DNA of 23,686 nucleotides from an uncultured Spirochaetales bacterium (GCA_937902565.1 CALFMX010000017.1:1-23686); one strand, 5' to 3'. Numbered from the stretch's first letter, positions 1 through 7,813 are shown. Numbers and translations are program-made. Notes: generated from the letters alone by a model not told the origin.

Positions 1-254
1 GCTTCAGCAAGTCGCTGGCCAAGGAAATCGGTTCGCGCGGTGTCACCGTCAATGTGGTCGCTCCCGGCTTCATCGACACGGCGATGACCGACGCGCTCCC
101 CGATGAGCTGAAGGGATCAATTACTGGGGCAATCCCCCTTGGGCGCATCGGCACGCCAGCGGAGGTAGCCCAAGCTGTGGCCTTCCTCGCCTCAGAGGGT
201 GCCTCATATATCACCGGACAGGTGCTCGCCGTCGACGGCGGGCTCACCATGTAG
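1..254 (+). CDS. fabG: 3-oxoacyl-[ACP] reductase FabG, 3' end only
   Basis: This is the C-terminal 83 residues of a short-chain dehydrogenase; the reading frame enters from the left edge (first full codon at base 3). FabG reduces 3-ketoacyl-ACP to 3-hydroxyacyl-ACP with NADPH in cytosolic type II fatty acid synthesis. The visible part has the family's post-catalytic signature: a helix ([14 protein letters not shown]), then the [13 protein letters not shown] loop, the [20 protein letters not shown] segment and the [12 protein letters not shown] ending typical of FabG. The Rossmann glycine motif and the YxxxK catalytic pair lie upstream of the window, so catalytic competence cannot be judged. 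Nine bases separate its stop from fabF, with an AGGAGGAG ribosome site between them, so it is co-transcribed with fabF-fabZ-fabV. The assignment as FabG rather than another SDR rests on that context and on the terminal motif. Confidence 0.93.
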   Translation, partial: FSKSLAKEIGSRGVTVNVVAPGFIDTAMTDALPDELKGSITGAIPLGRIGTPAEVAQAVAFLASEGASYITGQVLAVDGGLTM

Positions 255-263
255 GAGGAGCGG

Positions 264-1514
264 ATGCAGACAATTGAACGAGTGGTCGTGACTGGCATGG
301 GGACGGTGAATCCCCTCGGGTGCACCGTCGAGGAGTTCTGGCAGAACATCAAGGATGGGGTGGTCGGCATCGGGCCCATCACCAAGTTCGATACCACCGG
401 CTACCCCGCCACAATTGCCGGGGAGGTGAAGGGGTTCGACCCGAGTGACCTGCTCGACCGCAAGCAGCTGCGGGGCATGGCTGATTTTACCATGTATGCC
501 GCCCACGCGGCAGCACAGGCCTATAGGCAGGCGGGGCTGGACCCCACTACTCTCGATCCCTATACAAGCGGTGTCTTCATCGGCAACGGCATCGGCGGCT
601 TTGAGATCGTCGAGGAGAACTTGGCCAAGCTCTTCGACCGTGGCCCACAGGGGGTTGCCCCGCTGACGATTCCCAAGCTCATCGCCAACGAGGCGGCAGG
701 AAACATCGCCATCCAGTTCGGGATCAAGGGGCCGGCGCACACCACCGTCACTGCCTGTGCCAGCGGCACCGATGCGATCGGGGAGGCGTTCAACGCCATC
801 CGCTTCGGCTTGGTGGAGACCGCCATCACCGGGGGGACTGAGGCAGCCATCACCCACCTTGCCATAGCCGGGTTCTGCCGTCTGCAGGCCCTGTCCACCC
901 GCTACAACGAAACCCCCGAAAGGGCGAGCCGCCCCTTTGACAAGGATCGTGACGGCTTCGTCATGGGAGAGGGGGCCGGGATCCTCATCCTTGAATCGCT
1001 GACCCATGCCAAGAAGCGTGGGGCAACGATCCTCGGTGAGATCGTCGGCTACTCCATGACCTGTGACGCCTACCACCTCACCGCCCCCGACCCTGAGGGA
1101 GAGGGAGCGGCCCGGGCAATGGCGGCTGCGATCAAGATGGCGGGCATCGAGGCGGAGGCGGTCGACTACATCAACGCCCACGGCACATCAACGGCGGTCA
1201 ATGACCCGATGGAGACCAAGGCGATCAAGCGTGTCTTCGGCCAGCACGCCTATCGATTGAAGGTCTCCTCGACCAAGTCGATGACCAGCCACCTCATCGG
1301 CGCTGCCGGGGCGGTGGAGGCGATAGTCTGCCTCCTCGCCATCCGTGACCAGTTCGTCCCCTGCACCCAGAACCTCGATGAGAGCGACCATGATTGTGAC
1401 CTCGATTACGTGCCCAAGGTGGGCCGGAGCGGAAAAATTGAGTATGCTATGAGCAACTCACTGGGCTTTGGCGGACACAATGGTGTGCTCTTGGTCAAAG
1501 CGTACAAGGAATGA
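264..1514 (+). CDS. fabF: 3-oxoacyl-[ACP] synthase II, FabF
   Basis: This condensing enzyme (KAS II) extends acyl-ACP by two carbons from malonyl-ACP. The protein has 416 residues, the usual FabF length. The thiolase-fold catalytic triad is complete: nucleophile Cys165 in VTACASGTDA, His306 in NAHGTSTAVNDP and His343 in SMTSHLIGAAGA, with the conserved Lys338 just before the last. The N-terminal VVVTGMGTVNPLG and the C-terminal NSLGFGGHNG are also family signatures. The ATG at 264 follows an AGGAGGAG ribosome site four bases away, immediately after the fabG stop. Its own stop overlaps the fabZ start by 4 bases (ATGA), which suggests translational coupling. Cys-His-His, rather than Cys-His-Asn, separates it from FabH-type enzymes; FabB is a less likely alternative. 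Confidence 0.97.
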   Translation: MQTIERVVVTGMGTVNPLGCTVEEFWQNIKDGVVGIGPITKFDTTGYPATIAGEVKGFDPSDLLDRKQLRGMADFTMYAAHAAAQAYRQAGLDPTTLDPYTSGVFIGNGIGGFEIVEENLAKLFDRGPQGVAPLTIPKLIANEAAGNIAIQFGIKGPAHTTVTACASGTDAIGEAFNAIRFGLVETAITGGTEAAITHLAIAGFCRLQALSTRYNETPERASRPFDKDRDGFVMGEGAGILILESLTHAKKRGATILGEIVGYSMTCDAYHLTAPDPEGEGAARAMAAAIKMAGIEAEAVDYINAHGTSTAVNDPMETKAIKRVFGQHAYRLKVSSTKSMTSHLIGAAGAVEAIVCLLAIRDQFVPCTQNLDESDHDCDLDYVPKVGRSGKIEYAMSNSLGFGGHNGVLLVKAYKE

Positions 1515-1957
1515 TGCACATGGACACTGCCTTTGAAAGACCCGATGAACTGCTACCCCATCGCGACCCCTTCCTCTTCATCGACCACCTGCTCGAAGTT
1601 GACGAACACCACACCGTAGCCGAGCGCACCTTTGGCCCCGATCACTTCTTCTTCGAAGGCCATTTCCCCGGCTATCCCGTGGTTCCCGGTGTCATCCTCA
1701 TCGAAACGATGGCCCAAACGGGGGGAGCGGGGCTCTGTCAGGCAGGAATCCTCCCTCATGGGGCGTTCTTTGTCCTGGCTACCATTGAGAAGGCGAAGTT
1801 TCGCAGCCAAGTGCGCCCGGGCGACAAGGCGATTATCACCGTCGAGAACACGCGTGTCAGCCAGGCGATGTTGAGGCAGAAGGGGACCATTACCGTCGAT
1901 GGGGCCATTGCCGCCGAGGCGTCGTGGATGTGTATTGTCGGCAACAACAGGGAGTAG
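1511..1957 (+). CDS. fabZ: 3-hydroxyacyl-[ACP] dehydratase FabZ
   Basis: FabZ removes water from 3-hydroxyacyl-ACP to give trans-2-enoyl-ACP, the substrate of the next gene's reductase. The 148-residue hot-dog-fold protein has the opening LPHRDPFLFIDH, the catalytic histidine in FEGHFPGYPVVPG (His51) and the catalytic glutamate in VILIETMAQ (Glu65). A glutamate here, where FabA has aspartate, points to FabZ. The start is uncertain among three in-frame ATGs (1511, 1514, 1520); 1511 is chosen because it overlaps the fabF stop as ATGA. The gene ends 7 bases before the fabV start. It is encoded between the condensing enzyme and the enoyl reductase, so one elongation cycle is laid out in order along the operon. 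Confidence 0.96.
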   Translation: MMHMDTAFERPDELLPHRDPFLFIDHLLEVDEHHTVAERTFGPDHFFFEGHFPGYPVVPGVILIETMAQTGGAGLCQAGILPHGAFFVLATIEKAKFRSQVRPGDKAIITVENTRVSQAMLRQKGTITVDGAIAAEASWMCIVGNNRE

Positions 1958-1964
1958 GAAGCAT

Positions 1965-3176
1965 ATGGTAATCACACAGAAAATTCTCAGAAATGTCAGT
2001 CTCACCGCCCACCCCGCCGGATGCCGGCGCGCCGTCGAGGACCAGGTGGCCTGGGTCAAGGCCCATGCCGACACATCGGGAAGCAGCGCCTATCCCCCCA
2101 CCGGGGGCCTCTCAATGCCCAAGCGGGTCCTCGTCCTCGGTGGCTCGACCGGCTACGGCCTCTCCAGCCGGATCGTCGCAGCCTTCGGCGGCGGCGCCGA
2201 TACCATCAGCGTGAGCTTCGAGCGCGAACCGAGTGAAACCAAGACCGCCACAGCCGGCTGGTACAACGCCAAGGCGTTCGATGACCGTGCAAAGAGAGAG
2301 GGGCTCAAGGCCTTCTCCCTCTTTGCAGATGCCTTCTTGGATGAGACCAAAGAGCAGGTGGCAGACCTCATCGAGGAGGAGTTCGGTCACGTTGACCTCA
2401 TCGTCTACTCCCTGGCAAGCCCGCTGCGGATCGACAGGGAGAGCGGGGTCACCTACCGCTCGGTGCTCAAGCCGATCGGTGAGCCCTTTACCGCCCTCTC
2501 CGTCGGCCTTGAGAGCGATATCGTAGGCGAGGCTACCATAGAACCTGCCGAAGGGGACCAGGCTGAGGAGACGGTCAAGGTGATGGGCGGCGAGGATTGG
2601 ATCCTCTGGATCGAGTACCTCAAAGCGCGCGGTCTGCTCGCCAACGGCTGCAAGACAGTCGCCTACTCCTATATCGGGCCTGAACTCACCTACCCGGTCT
2701 ACCGTGAGGGGACCATCGGAAAGGCGAAGGAGCACCTTGAAGCGAGCGCCAAGACGCTCGACGATATGCTTGCCCCCATCGGAGGGAGCGCCTTCGTCTC
2801 GGTGAACAAGGCCCTTGTCACCCGTGCAAGCGCGGTCATCCCCATCGTCCCCCTCTACATGGCCCTCCTCTACCGTGTCATGAAGGAGCAGGGGGTCCAT
2901 GAGCAGTGCACCGAGCAGATCTACCGCCTCTTCTCCACCATCCTCTATAGCGGCAGGGAGATCCCCACCGACAGCGAAGGGCGGCTGCGCATCGACGACT
3001 GGGAGATGAGAAGCGACATCCAGGGCGAGGTCGAGCGACGATGGAGGCTCCAGAGAGCAGGAGAACCCATCAAGGAGGGGGACCTTGAGGGTGTACGCTC
3101 AGAGTACGACCAGATCCACGGCTTCGGCTTCCCTGATATCGACTACACCATGGATGTGGACCCCCGGGAGGTCTGA
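1965..3176 (+). CDS. fabV: trans-2-enoyl-ACP/CoA reductase, FabV/TER family
   Basis: FabV reduces the trans-2-enoyl thioester with NAD(P)H, the last step of the elongation cycle. Treponema denticola TER, used in butanoyl-CoA chemistry, is in the same family, so acyl-CoA may also be a substrate. The protein has 403 residues, the usual FabV length. The nucleotide-binding segment is VLVLGGSTGYGLSSRI. The family's Tyr-X8-Lys catalytic pair is present as Tyr246 and Lys255 within YREGTIGKAK. The open frame extends 22 codons further upstream, into fabZ, but the ATG at 1965 is preferred: it follows a GGGAG-TAGGA ribosome site and gives the standard MVITQKI-type N terminus. It replaces FabI or FabK in this operon, and FabV enzymes are known for low sensitivity to triclosan. 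Confidence 0.95.
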   Translation: MVITQKILRNVSLTAHPAGCRRAVEDQVAWVKAHADTSGSSAYPPTGGLSMPKRVLVLGGSTGYGLSSRIVAAFGGGADTISVSFEREPSETKTATAGWYNAKAFDDRAKREGLKAFSLFADAFLDETKEQVADLIEEEFGHVDLIVYSLASPLRIDRESGVTYRSVLKPIGEPFTALSVGLESDIVGEATIEPAEGDQAEETVKVMGGEDWILWIEYLKARGLLANGCKTVAYSYIGPELTYPVYREGTIGKAKEHLEASAKTLDDMLAPIGGSAFVSVNKALVTRASAVIPIVPLYMALLYRVMKEQGVHEQCTEQIYRLFSTILYSGREIPTDSEGRLRIDDWEMRSDIQGEVERRWRLQRAGEPIKEGDLEGVRSEYDQIHGFGFPDIDYTMDVDPREV

Positions 3177-3204
3177 ATTCCCGATAGTAACATATCGTCG
3201 ATTT

Positions 3205-3213
3205 TGCTATACT
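3205..3213 (+). promoter_or_regulatory. extended -10 promoter element for the PHP gene
   Basis: TG at 3205-3206, one base, then TATACT at 3208-3213 form an extended -10 box. No clear -35 box lies at the proper distance. Transcription would begin near 3219-3221, at the ATG itself (3221), and no convincing Shine-Dalgarno sequence precedes that ATG. A weak 5-bp hairpin (CGATA/TATCG, 3182-3197) between fabV and this box might act as a partial terminator. Confidence 0.5.
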
Positions 3214-3220
3214 CAGGCAA

Positions 3221-4000
3221 ATGAGCATCTATAGATACGAGACCCATCTCCATACCCTGGAAGCCAGTGCCTGTGCCAAGAGTTGGGCGGTGGACTATAT
3301 CCCGGCCTACCGAGAGGCGGGCTACAGCGGCATCATCGTCACCGACCACTTCTTCAACGGCAACACCAACATCCCCGCCCACCTCGGGTGGGCAGAGCGG
3401 GTGAGGCGCTTCTGTTCAGGGTATGAACACGCCAAGGTGGCAGGAGAGCGGGAGGGCCTTGCTGTCTTCTTCGGCTTCGAGGCGTGCTTTATCGAGGATG
3501 AGTACCTCATCTACGGTCTCGACAAGGAGTGGCTGCTGGACAATCCCGCCATCATGGAGTGGGACCAGAGGACCCTCTTTGAGGAGGTCGACCGCCTCGG
3601 CGGCCTGATGATCCAGGCCCACCCCTTTCGAGAGCGCTCCTACAACTACGCCCTCTACCTCCACCCCTACGCAGTCCACGGCGTGGAGGTGGTCAACGGT
3701 GGCAACCCCGTACTCTTTGACCAACGGGCCCGCCTCTATGCCGAGCACTACAACCTCCTGATGACCAGCGGCACCGATATCCACGAGACCTCGAAGGTCG
3801 GCCCCGATACCCGTGGCATGGCCTTCGACTACCCCCTCTCATCGATCGATGTCTTCATCAAGGCGGTGAAGGAGAATGAGCACTACACCCTCCTGCAGAG
3901 CAACGAGCACAGAGAGAGGCCGCGCTCAACTGAACCGACCCTCCCGGTCCACCTCTTTGAGCACTACCCCACCGGAGAAAGAGCGCTTGGGACAGTCTAG
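3221..4000 (+). CDS. PHP-domain metal-dependent hydrolase
   Basis: This 259-residue protein is a stand-alone PHP (polymerase and histidinol phosphatase) domain, a trinuclear-metal phosphoesterase fold. The expected ligands appear in order: His9 and His11 (ETHLHT), Asp42-His43 (VTDHFF), Glu87 (GFEACF), His134 (IQAHPF), and Asp186 with His188 (SGTDIHE). The active site therefore looks intact. Family members hydrolyse histidinol phosphate, nucleoside phosphates or other phosphate esters; nothing here identifies the substrate. No ribosome site is visible, and a -10 box sits so close that the mRNA may be leaderless. It lies 44 bases downstream of fabV on the same strand but appears to have its own promoter, so a role in lipid metabolism is not implied. 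The gene is followed by a decayed region. Confidence 0.88.
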   Translation: MSIYRYETHLHTLEASACAKSWAVDYIPAYREAGYSGIIVTDHFFNGNTNIPAHLGWAERVRRFCSGYEHAKVAGEREGLAVFFGFEACFIEDEYLIYGLDKEWLLDNPAIMEWDQRTLFEEVDRLGGLMIQAHPFRERSYNYALYLHPYAVHGVEVVNGGNPVLFDQRARLYAEHYNLLMTSGTDIHETSKVGPDTRGMAFDYPLSSIDVFIKAVKENEHYTLLQSNEHRERPRSTEPTLPVHLFEHYPTGERALGTV

Positions 4001-4151
4001 GACACTGCTCCTGAGAGCCTCCCATGGCCAGTACCCAACCTCATTGGATTGGAGCGTTCACACGATTCAACAGAATACCATTCACGCCCTCATACAAGAT
4101 GCATTCCATCTTCATAGCCTGGCACACGCCACAATCTCGATAAATCTATAG

Positions 4152-4883
4152 ATGGCAGGTCTCTCAACCGCTGAGAAGGAGGGACGTCCCCCCTCCATAT
4201 TCAAAGCTGACATAGAATCCCTCCGGGCACGACTCTCCCAGAGCACAACAAAGGATGTCCACGAACTCTATTCCCTCATCTTCAACGGAAGCATGCCCCG
4301 TCCCTTTGCCAAAGAGCTTGACCGCAGCCAGTTTTACATGCATTACATCAACACCTGCCTTGAGCGCGATATCCAGCAGTTGACCAATGTGGGCAAACTC
4401 AATGAATTCTCGACATTCCTCGCTTTTTGTGCCGCACGTACAGCCCAAGAGGTTAACTATGGTGATATCCTTACAACCCCCACAGTACGAGCATGGATCT
4501 CCATCCTCCAACGCTCCGGGGTCATCACTCTGTTGGCCCCCTATTACAATACTACCTCGAATCGCTTGATCAAACGCCCAAAACTATACTTCATGGACAC
4601 CGGTCTGGCAGCCTACCTAACCCGGTGGCAGAGCGCAGAGACTCTCGAGGCAGGAGCCATGGATGGCGCTTTCTTGGAGACCTACGTCGTTACGGAAATC
4701 ATGAAGAGCTATGCCCATGGAGGCCGACAGCCAAATCTCTCCTACTATCGTGAGATCGACAAGAATTTTGATAGCCTCACACGCTTCGGCTTGGAGGTCC
4801 AAAACGGCCTCATCATGTGTCTTTGTGATGAACTGATACCAGCAAATCGTTCGAATTGGTACTGTCCCATCTCTTTGGTGTGA
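4152..4883 (+). pseudogene. decayed AAA ATPase with DUF4143 C-terminal region
   Basis: This is a remnant of the common 'ATP-binding protein, DUF4143' family (AAA_14 ATPase plus a C-terminal nuclease-like region). The recognisable core is well kept: an NGSMPR segment, FYMHYINTCLERDIQQL, FCAARTAQEVNYGDI, RPKLYFMDTGLAAYLTRW and LEAGAMDGAFLETYVVTEI. Three parts are missing. The N-terminal ATPase domain with the Walker motifs (well over 100 residues) is absent, and a TAG stop sits directly before the first codon. A few residues are lost after NYGDI. The stretch after SYYREID that normally carries the EIDL...IEIK nuclease-like motif is deleted, and the frame resumes with the family's last residues (GLIMCLCDEL...PISLV). 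The 150 bases upstream (4001-4151) hold no recognisable ATPase sequence. A functional product is unlikely. The intact family is associated with small mobile or selfish modules, but its biochemical role is not settled. Confidence 0.8.
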
Positions 4884-4902
4884 GCTCTGTCATTCTTATA
4901 AC

Positions 4903-4918
4903 GTCTAATATAATGGAC
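4903..4918 (+). promoter_or_regulatory. putative HipB-type operator 1, over the -35 box
   Basis: A 16-bp element with outer arms GTC and GAC around an AT-rich centre (GTCTAATATAATGGAC). It has the same length and outer bases as the element at 4933-4948, exactly 30 bp downstream, and it covers most of the -35 box TGGACA (4914-4919). Confidence 0.5.
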
Positions 4919-4942
4919 AAATATATGAATTAGTCTTATAAT
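4914..4942 (+). promoter_or_regulatory. sigma-70-type promoter of the HipB-like gene
   Basis: TGGACA (4914-4919) and a perfect TATAAT (4937-4942) are separated by the ideal 17 bases. Transcription should start near 4949-4950, two or three bases before the ATG at 4952. No Shine-Dalgarno sequence fits in that space, so the mRNA is predicted to be leaderless. Both boxes lie within or against the paired operator-like elements, as expected for autorepression. Confidence 0.75.
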
Positions 4943-4948
4943 ACAGAC
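4933..4948 (+). promoter_or_regulatory. putative HipB-type operator 2, over the -10 box
   Basis: The 16-bp palindromic element GTCT-N8-AGAC (GTCTTATAATACAGAC) contains the whole TATAAT box and ends three bases before the start codon. Together with the element at 4903-4918 it resembles tandem operators for a dimeric HTH repressor acting on its own promoter. Confidence 0.55.
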
Positions 4949-4951
4949 ATT

Positions 4952-5272
4952 ATGGCACAAAAGAAACAGGTCTTGCTCCCATCTGTCCTACGCACGCTCT
5001 CTGTAATGGGGGAGCAGATCAAACTCGCCCGGCTTAGGCGCAAGCTCTCTGTCGCCTTGATCGCAGAGCGGGCAGGAATCAGTAGATCCACCCTTTGGGC
5101 GATCGAGAATGGATCACCCAGTGTCTCCATGGGCAGCTATGCAGCGGTGTTGTTGGCACTCAACATGGTAGATGACCTGCTACTCATCGCACGGGATGAT
5201 GTATTGGGGCGGACCATGCAAGACCTCGACTTACCTATAGGCAAACGGGCACCCCGCAGTAGCCGTCTGTGA
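4952..5272 (+). CDS. HipB-like HTH (Xre family) repressor, orphan
   Basis: This 106-residue protein is a cro/C1-type helix-turn-helix regulator. The HTH spans roughly residues 20-75, with IKLARLRRKLSVALIAERAG, the recognition segment ISRSTLWAIENGSPSVSMGSYAAVLLAL, and then the DDLLLIARDDVLGRTMQD tail. That tail is typical of HipB-type antitoxins encoded just upstream of HipA kinases. No HipA gene follows: the next gene is on the opposite strand and unrelated, so this is an orphan. It may be a solitary regulator or the survivor of a degraded toxin-antitoxin pair. Tandem palindromes over its own -35 and -10 boxes suggest it represses itself. The decayed ATPase remnant just upstream marks the area as a site of turnover. 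Confidence 0.85.
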   Translation: MAQKKQVLLPSVLRTLSVMGEQIKLARLRRKLSVALIAERAGISRSTLWAIENGSPSVSMGSYAAVLLALNMVDDLLLIARDDVLGRTMQDLDLPIGKRAPRSSRL

Positions 5273-5318
5273 GAAGCACATCATAGAATGGGTATCGCAG
5301 GTACTCAGACCACGAGGC

Positions 5319-6422
5319 CTATCTGAACATCACCTTCAGGCGCACGTTGATATGCCTCTGGTCGAAGGGGGTTCCATCGTTTAGTTCCTCTTCAAAATCA
5401 TCATCGTCGTCCTCATCCCAATCATCATCACCTGCCCATGATCGGGCAAACTCGTAGTCAGGATCATCAGGATCATCGAGGCTCTCCATGATGGCGGCGT
5501 AGCCCCAAGGCCCGCCGCAGTCCTCCCACGGGGCACTCCCCTCCCCGTCGACGCAGATCGGTTTCTGCTCCTCCTCGACGGTGAGGACCTTCTCCACCGT
5601 AATCTCATGCGTCCAGTAGTCGCCAAAGTCGTAGATGTAGGTCATCTTCTTCATATTGACCTCGACGAGGGTCACCTCATCCTCATCCAGGAGCTCAGCT
5701 CCATCCATGCCGAAGTCATTATCGATATCCTCGCTCGGCATGATGCGAAGCCACTTGCCGAGCCTGAACTCATGCAGATGAAACCCATCCCAACCAAAGG
5801 CAACCTGGATGATGCGGTGCAGATCCCCATAGGTCAGATCCAGGGGCAGATGAAAGCGCCTCCATACGTTGTACCCAGGGGGGAGCAAGAGGCGTACCTT
5901 CACCGAGACGGAGGGATAGAGCTCCCGGGAAATCTCCTTCCTTCGTTCCTTGAGCAGTTCCCCAAAGAGCGCCTTGGCATCGGTCTTTCGCCGGTTGATC
6001 ATCACTGGAAGGGTGCTGATGCTCCCTTTCGCCTCATCAAGACCGGTCTCCTCCACCCAGGCTGAAAGGTCCTTGAGCTTCTTGCGCTCGTAGGCACTCT
6101 CGAACTGAGCGGTGAAGCTGCACTGCTCCCCCTCTTTCAGGTAGAACGCCACATCATCGCTGTCGAAGCCCAGCTCCCCAAGCCCACGCTCCAGATAGGC
6201 GATGACTCTCTCCTCTGAGATGGTCGGGAACCTATCTCCATCGGAAAGGTCGAAGAGCAGGGCCAAGCCTGTGGCGCTGTTGCGCAACAGGAGGTGGTAG
6301 ATATACCCCTCACCCCTGATCAGGGTAGCCCCCCATGCATAGAGGTCATCATAGACAGCACACGGCTCCTGGTAATCGTACTGCAACCAGGCCATCAAAT
6401 CTTTGGTACATTTCAGCAACAT
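5319..6422 (-). CDS. plasmid pRiA4b ORF-3-like protein
   Basis: The protein has 367 residues. The C-terminal half (about 173-330) matches the pRiA4b ORF-3-like domain: KVRLLLPPGYNVWRRFHLP, LTYGDLHRIIQVAFGW, HLHEFRLG, the MTYIYDFGDYWTHEITVEKVL strand pair and the CVDGEGSAPWEDCGGPWGY segment. The N-terminal half (about 1-140) opens MLLKCTKDLMAWL and resembles the small DUF6933-type domain found in similar proteins, a weaker call. Residues 332-346 are a run of Asp, Glu and Trp, an unusually acidic linker before the final INVRLKVMF strand. The molecular function of the family is unknown. The start is supported by a GAGGG ribosome site six bases upstream. It follows the diguanylate cyclase gene by 41 bases on the same strand and may share its transcript. 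Confidence 0.85.
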   Translation of the reverse strand: MLLKCTKDLMAWLQYDYQEPCAVYDDLYAWGATLIRGEGYIYHLLLRNSATGLALLFDLSDGDRFPTISEERVIAYLERGLGELGFDSDDVAFYLKEGEQCSFTAQFESAYERKKLKDLSAWVEETGLDEAKGSISTLPVMINRRKTDAKALFGELLKERRKEISRELYPSVSVKVRLLLPPGYNVWRRFHLPLDLTYGDLHRIIQVAFGWDGFHLHEFRLGKWLRIMPSEDIDNDFGMDGAELLDEDEVTLVEVNMKKMTYIYDFGDYWTHEITVEKVLTVEEEQKPICVDGEGSAPWEDCGGPWGYAAIMESLDDPDDPDYEFARSWAGDDDWDEDDDDDFEEELNDGTPFDQRHINVRLKVMFR

Positions 6423-6463
6423 GGCAGACCCTCACATGGGTTGTTGGTATATGGGGTGCAACG

Positions 6464-7813
6464 TCAGATCGTCGCCCGGTTACGTCCGCTCTCCTTGACC
6501 TGGTAGAGGGCACGGTCTGCGGCCTCGACCAGATCCTCTTCACCACTGACATCCTGCTCGGGGAATGATGCTGCCCCGATGGAGACGGTGGTGCGGATCT
6601 CCTGCTCACCCCAGTTGATCCGCTTCTCCTCGATGGAGCGGCGGATCGACTCGGCGAGGGCGAGGGTGTCGGCACGGTTGGCTCCGATGAGCACGGCCAT
6701 GAACTCATCACCGCCGATGCGGGCGATGATATCCCCGTCGCGCAGCTGGCGGCGGGCCGTCGAGGCGATGGACTGCAGCACCCGGTCTCCAGCGGTATGG
6801 CCGTAGGCGTCGTTGATCTCCTTGAACTTGTCGACGTCGATCATCAACAGCCCGATGGAGCTGTTCTGCTTGACCGCCCGTACAAACTCCTCATGGAGGC
6901 GCGAGAGGCCGAAACGACGGTTGTAGATCCCGGTCAGCGGGTCGACGGCGGCAAGCTGCTGGATCTGGGCGTAGGTGACGGCGTTGTGCAGGGCCAGGGC
7001 GAAGCTGGTGGAGAAGAGGTCGAGGGTCTCCCCCATCTCGTCCGCGATCGTTTCATTGGAGGCGAGCACGATGACACCCAGGCTGACGCTCTTGTAGACG
7101 ATGGGCTGGACCACGACCGTCCGTGGGCGGAAGGTCGCCAGCACCCCATCGACAAGGAGATCGTCGGGCAGGTCGATGACCGTCCGCTTCAGGGACTGCA
7201 AGGCCTGTAGCACCACGGCGTTCTCACCGATGGTATTGTTCTTGACCAAGCCCTCGCTCGCCTGCACCTTCAGCGCCCCTCCCTCCTCAACCAGGATGGC
7301 CCCGCCCTCCAGGGCGAACATCCCCAAAAGCGTGGAGAGCGCACTCTTGCAGAGGTCGCTGGTCTCCAGGTGGCTGGTGAGCATGCTCGTGTAGGAGCGC
7401 ATCCGCTTCTCAAGCTGGAGGGACATGCCCAGGGTATCGACGAGGGAGTTGAAGGCTCTCGAGCTGCTGCCGATGGCATCGGCGCTATCGACGGGGAGGT
7501 GGCACGCCTCGGGGGTGCATGCGTTTTCATCCCCCTTGCCGCTGATCTCCTTGAGGTGGGCCTCCACCTGTTGCATCTTGTCGGCCATGAGGATCAGGCG
7601 CTTGCCGACGATGGACTTGGCCAGGGCGATGTTCACCGCACCGACAAAGAGGCCGGCGAGAATGCAGACAGTGAAGAACCACAGGGTATAGGCAATCGAC
7701 CGATCCATGCCCAGCACGACCATGAAGAAGGGAAAGACGACGCCAACCAACATCCCGAAGCCCATCATGAAAATAGCAAGGTCGGAGAAAACTCGTTTTG
7801 TAATCCGTATCAT
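6464..7813 (-). CDS. membrane GAF-GGDEF diguanylate cyclase
   Basis: The 449-residue protein should make cyclic di-GMP from two GTP at the inner membrane. Two hydrophobic segments (about residues 10-33 and 42-65) form a hairpin with almost no periplasmic loop. A helical linker follows, then a GAF-like sensor region (about 135-275, with LEGGAILVEEGGALKVQASEG and the VVQPIVYKSVSLGVIVLAS core), then the GGDEF domain (about 285-447, starting VDPLTGIYNRR). The active-site motif GGDEF is intact at 367-371. An RDGD inhibitory site stands exactly five residues before it, so product feedback inhibition is expected. The lack of a large periplasmic domain suggests that the GAF domain senses a cytosolic signal. 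A TATAAT box lies just upstream; the ribosome site is weak. Confidence 0.94.
   Translation of the reverse strand: MIRITKRVFSDLAIFMMGFGMLVGVVFPFFMVVLGMDRSIAYTLWFFTVCILAGLFVGAVNIALAKSIVGKRLILMADKMQQVEAHLKEISGKGDENACTPEACHLPVDSADAIGSSSRAFNSLVDTLGMSLQLEKRMRSYTSMLTSHLETSDLCKSALSTLLGMFALEGGAILVEEGGALKVQASEGLVKNNTIGENAVVLQALQSLKRTVIDLPDDLLVDGVLATFRPRTVVVQPIVYKSVSLGVIVLASNETIADEMGETLDLFSTSFALALHNAVTYAQIQQLAAVDPLTGIYNRRFGLSRLHEEFVRAVKQNSSIGLLMIDVDKFKEINDAYGHTAGDRVLQSIASTARRQLRDGDIIARIGGDEFMAVLIGANRADTLALAESIRRSIEEKRINWGEQEIRTTVSIGAASFPEQDVSGEEDLVEAADRALYQVKESGRNRATI

Noticed and set aside
204..1181. A 325-codon minus-strand open frame opposite fabF
   Set aside because: The product is rich in Gly/Asp/Arg with no family signature, while fabF on the other strand has every catalytic motif. 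It is an antisense shadow of GC-rich coding DNA.
2112..2900. A 262-codon minus-strand open frame opposite fabV
   Set aside because: It is a shadow of fabV, with no recognisable motif and no ribosome site fitting an operon.
4001..4151. The missing N-terminal ATPase domain of the DUF4143 remnant
   Set aside because: None of the three plus-strand frames shows a Walker A or B motif or recognisable AAA_14 sequence; the domain is gone rather than frameshifted.
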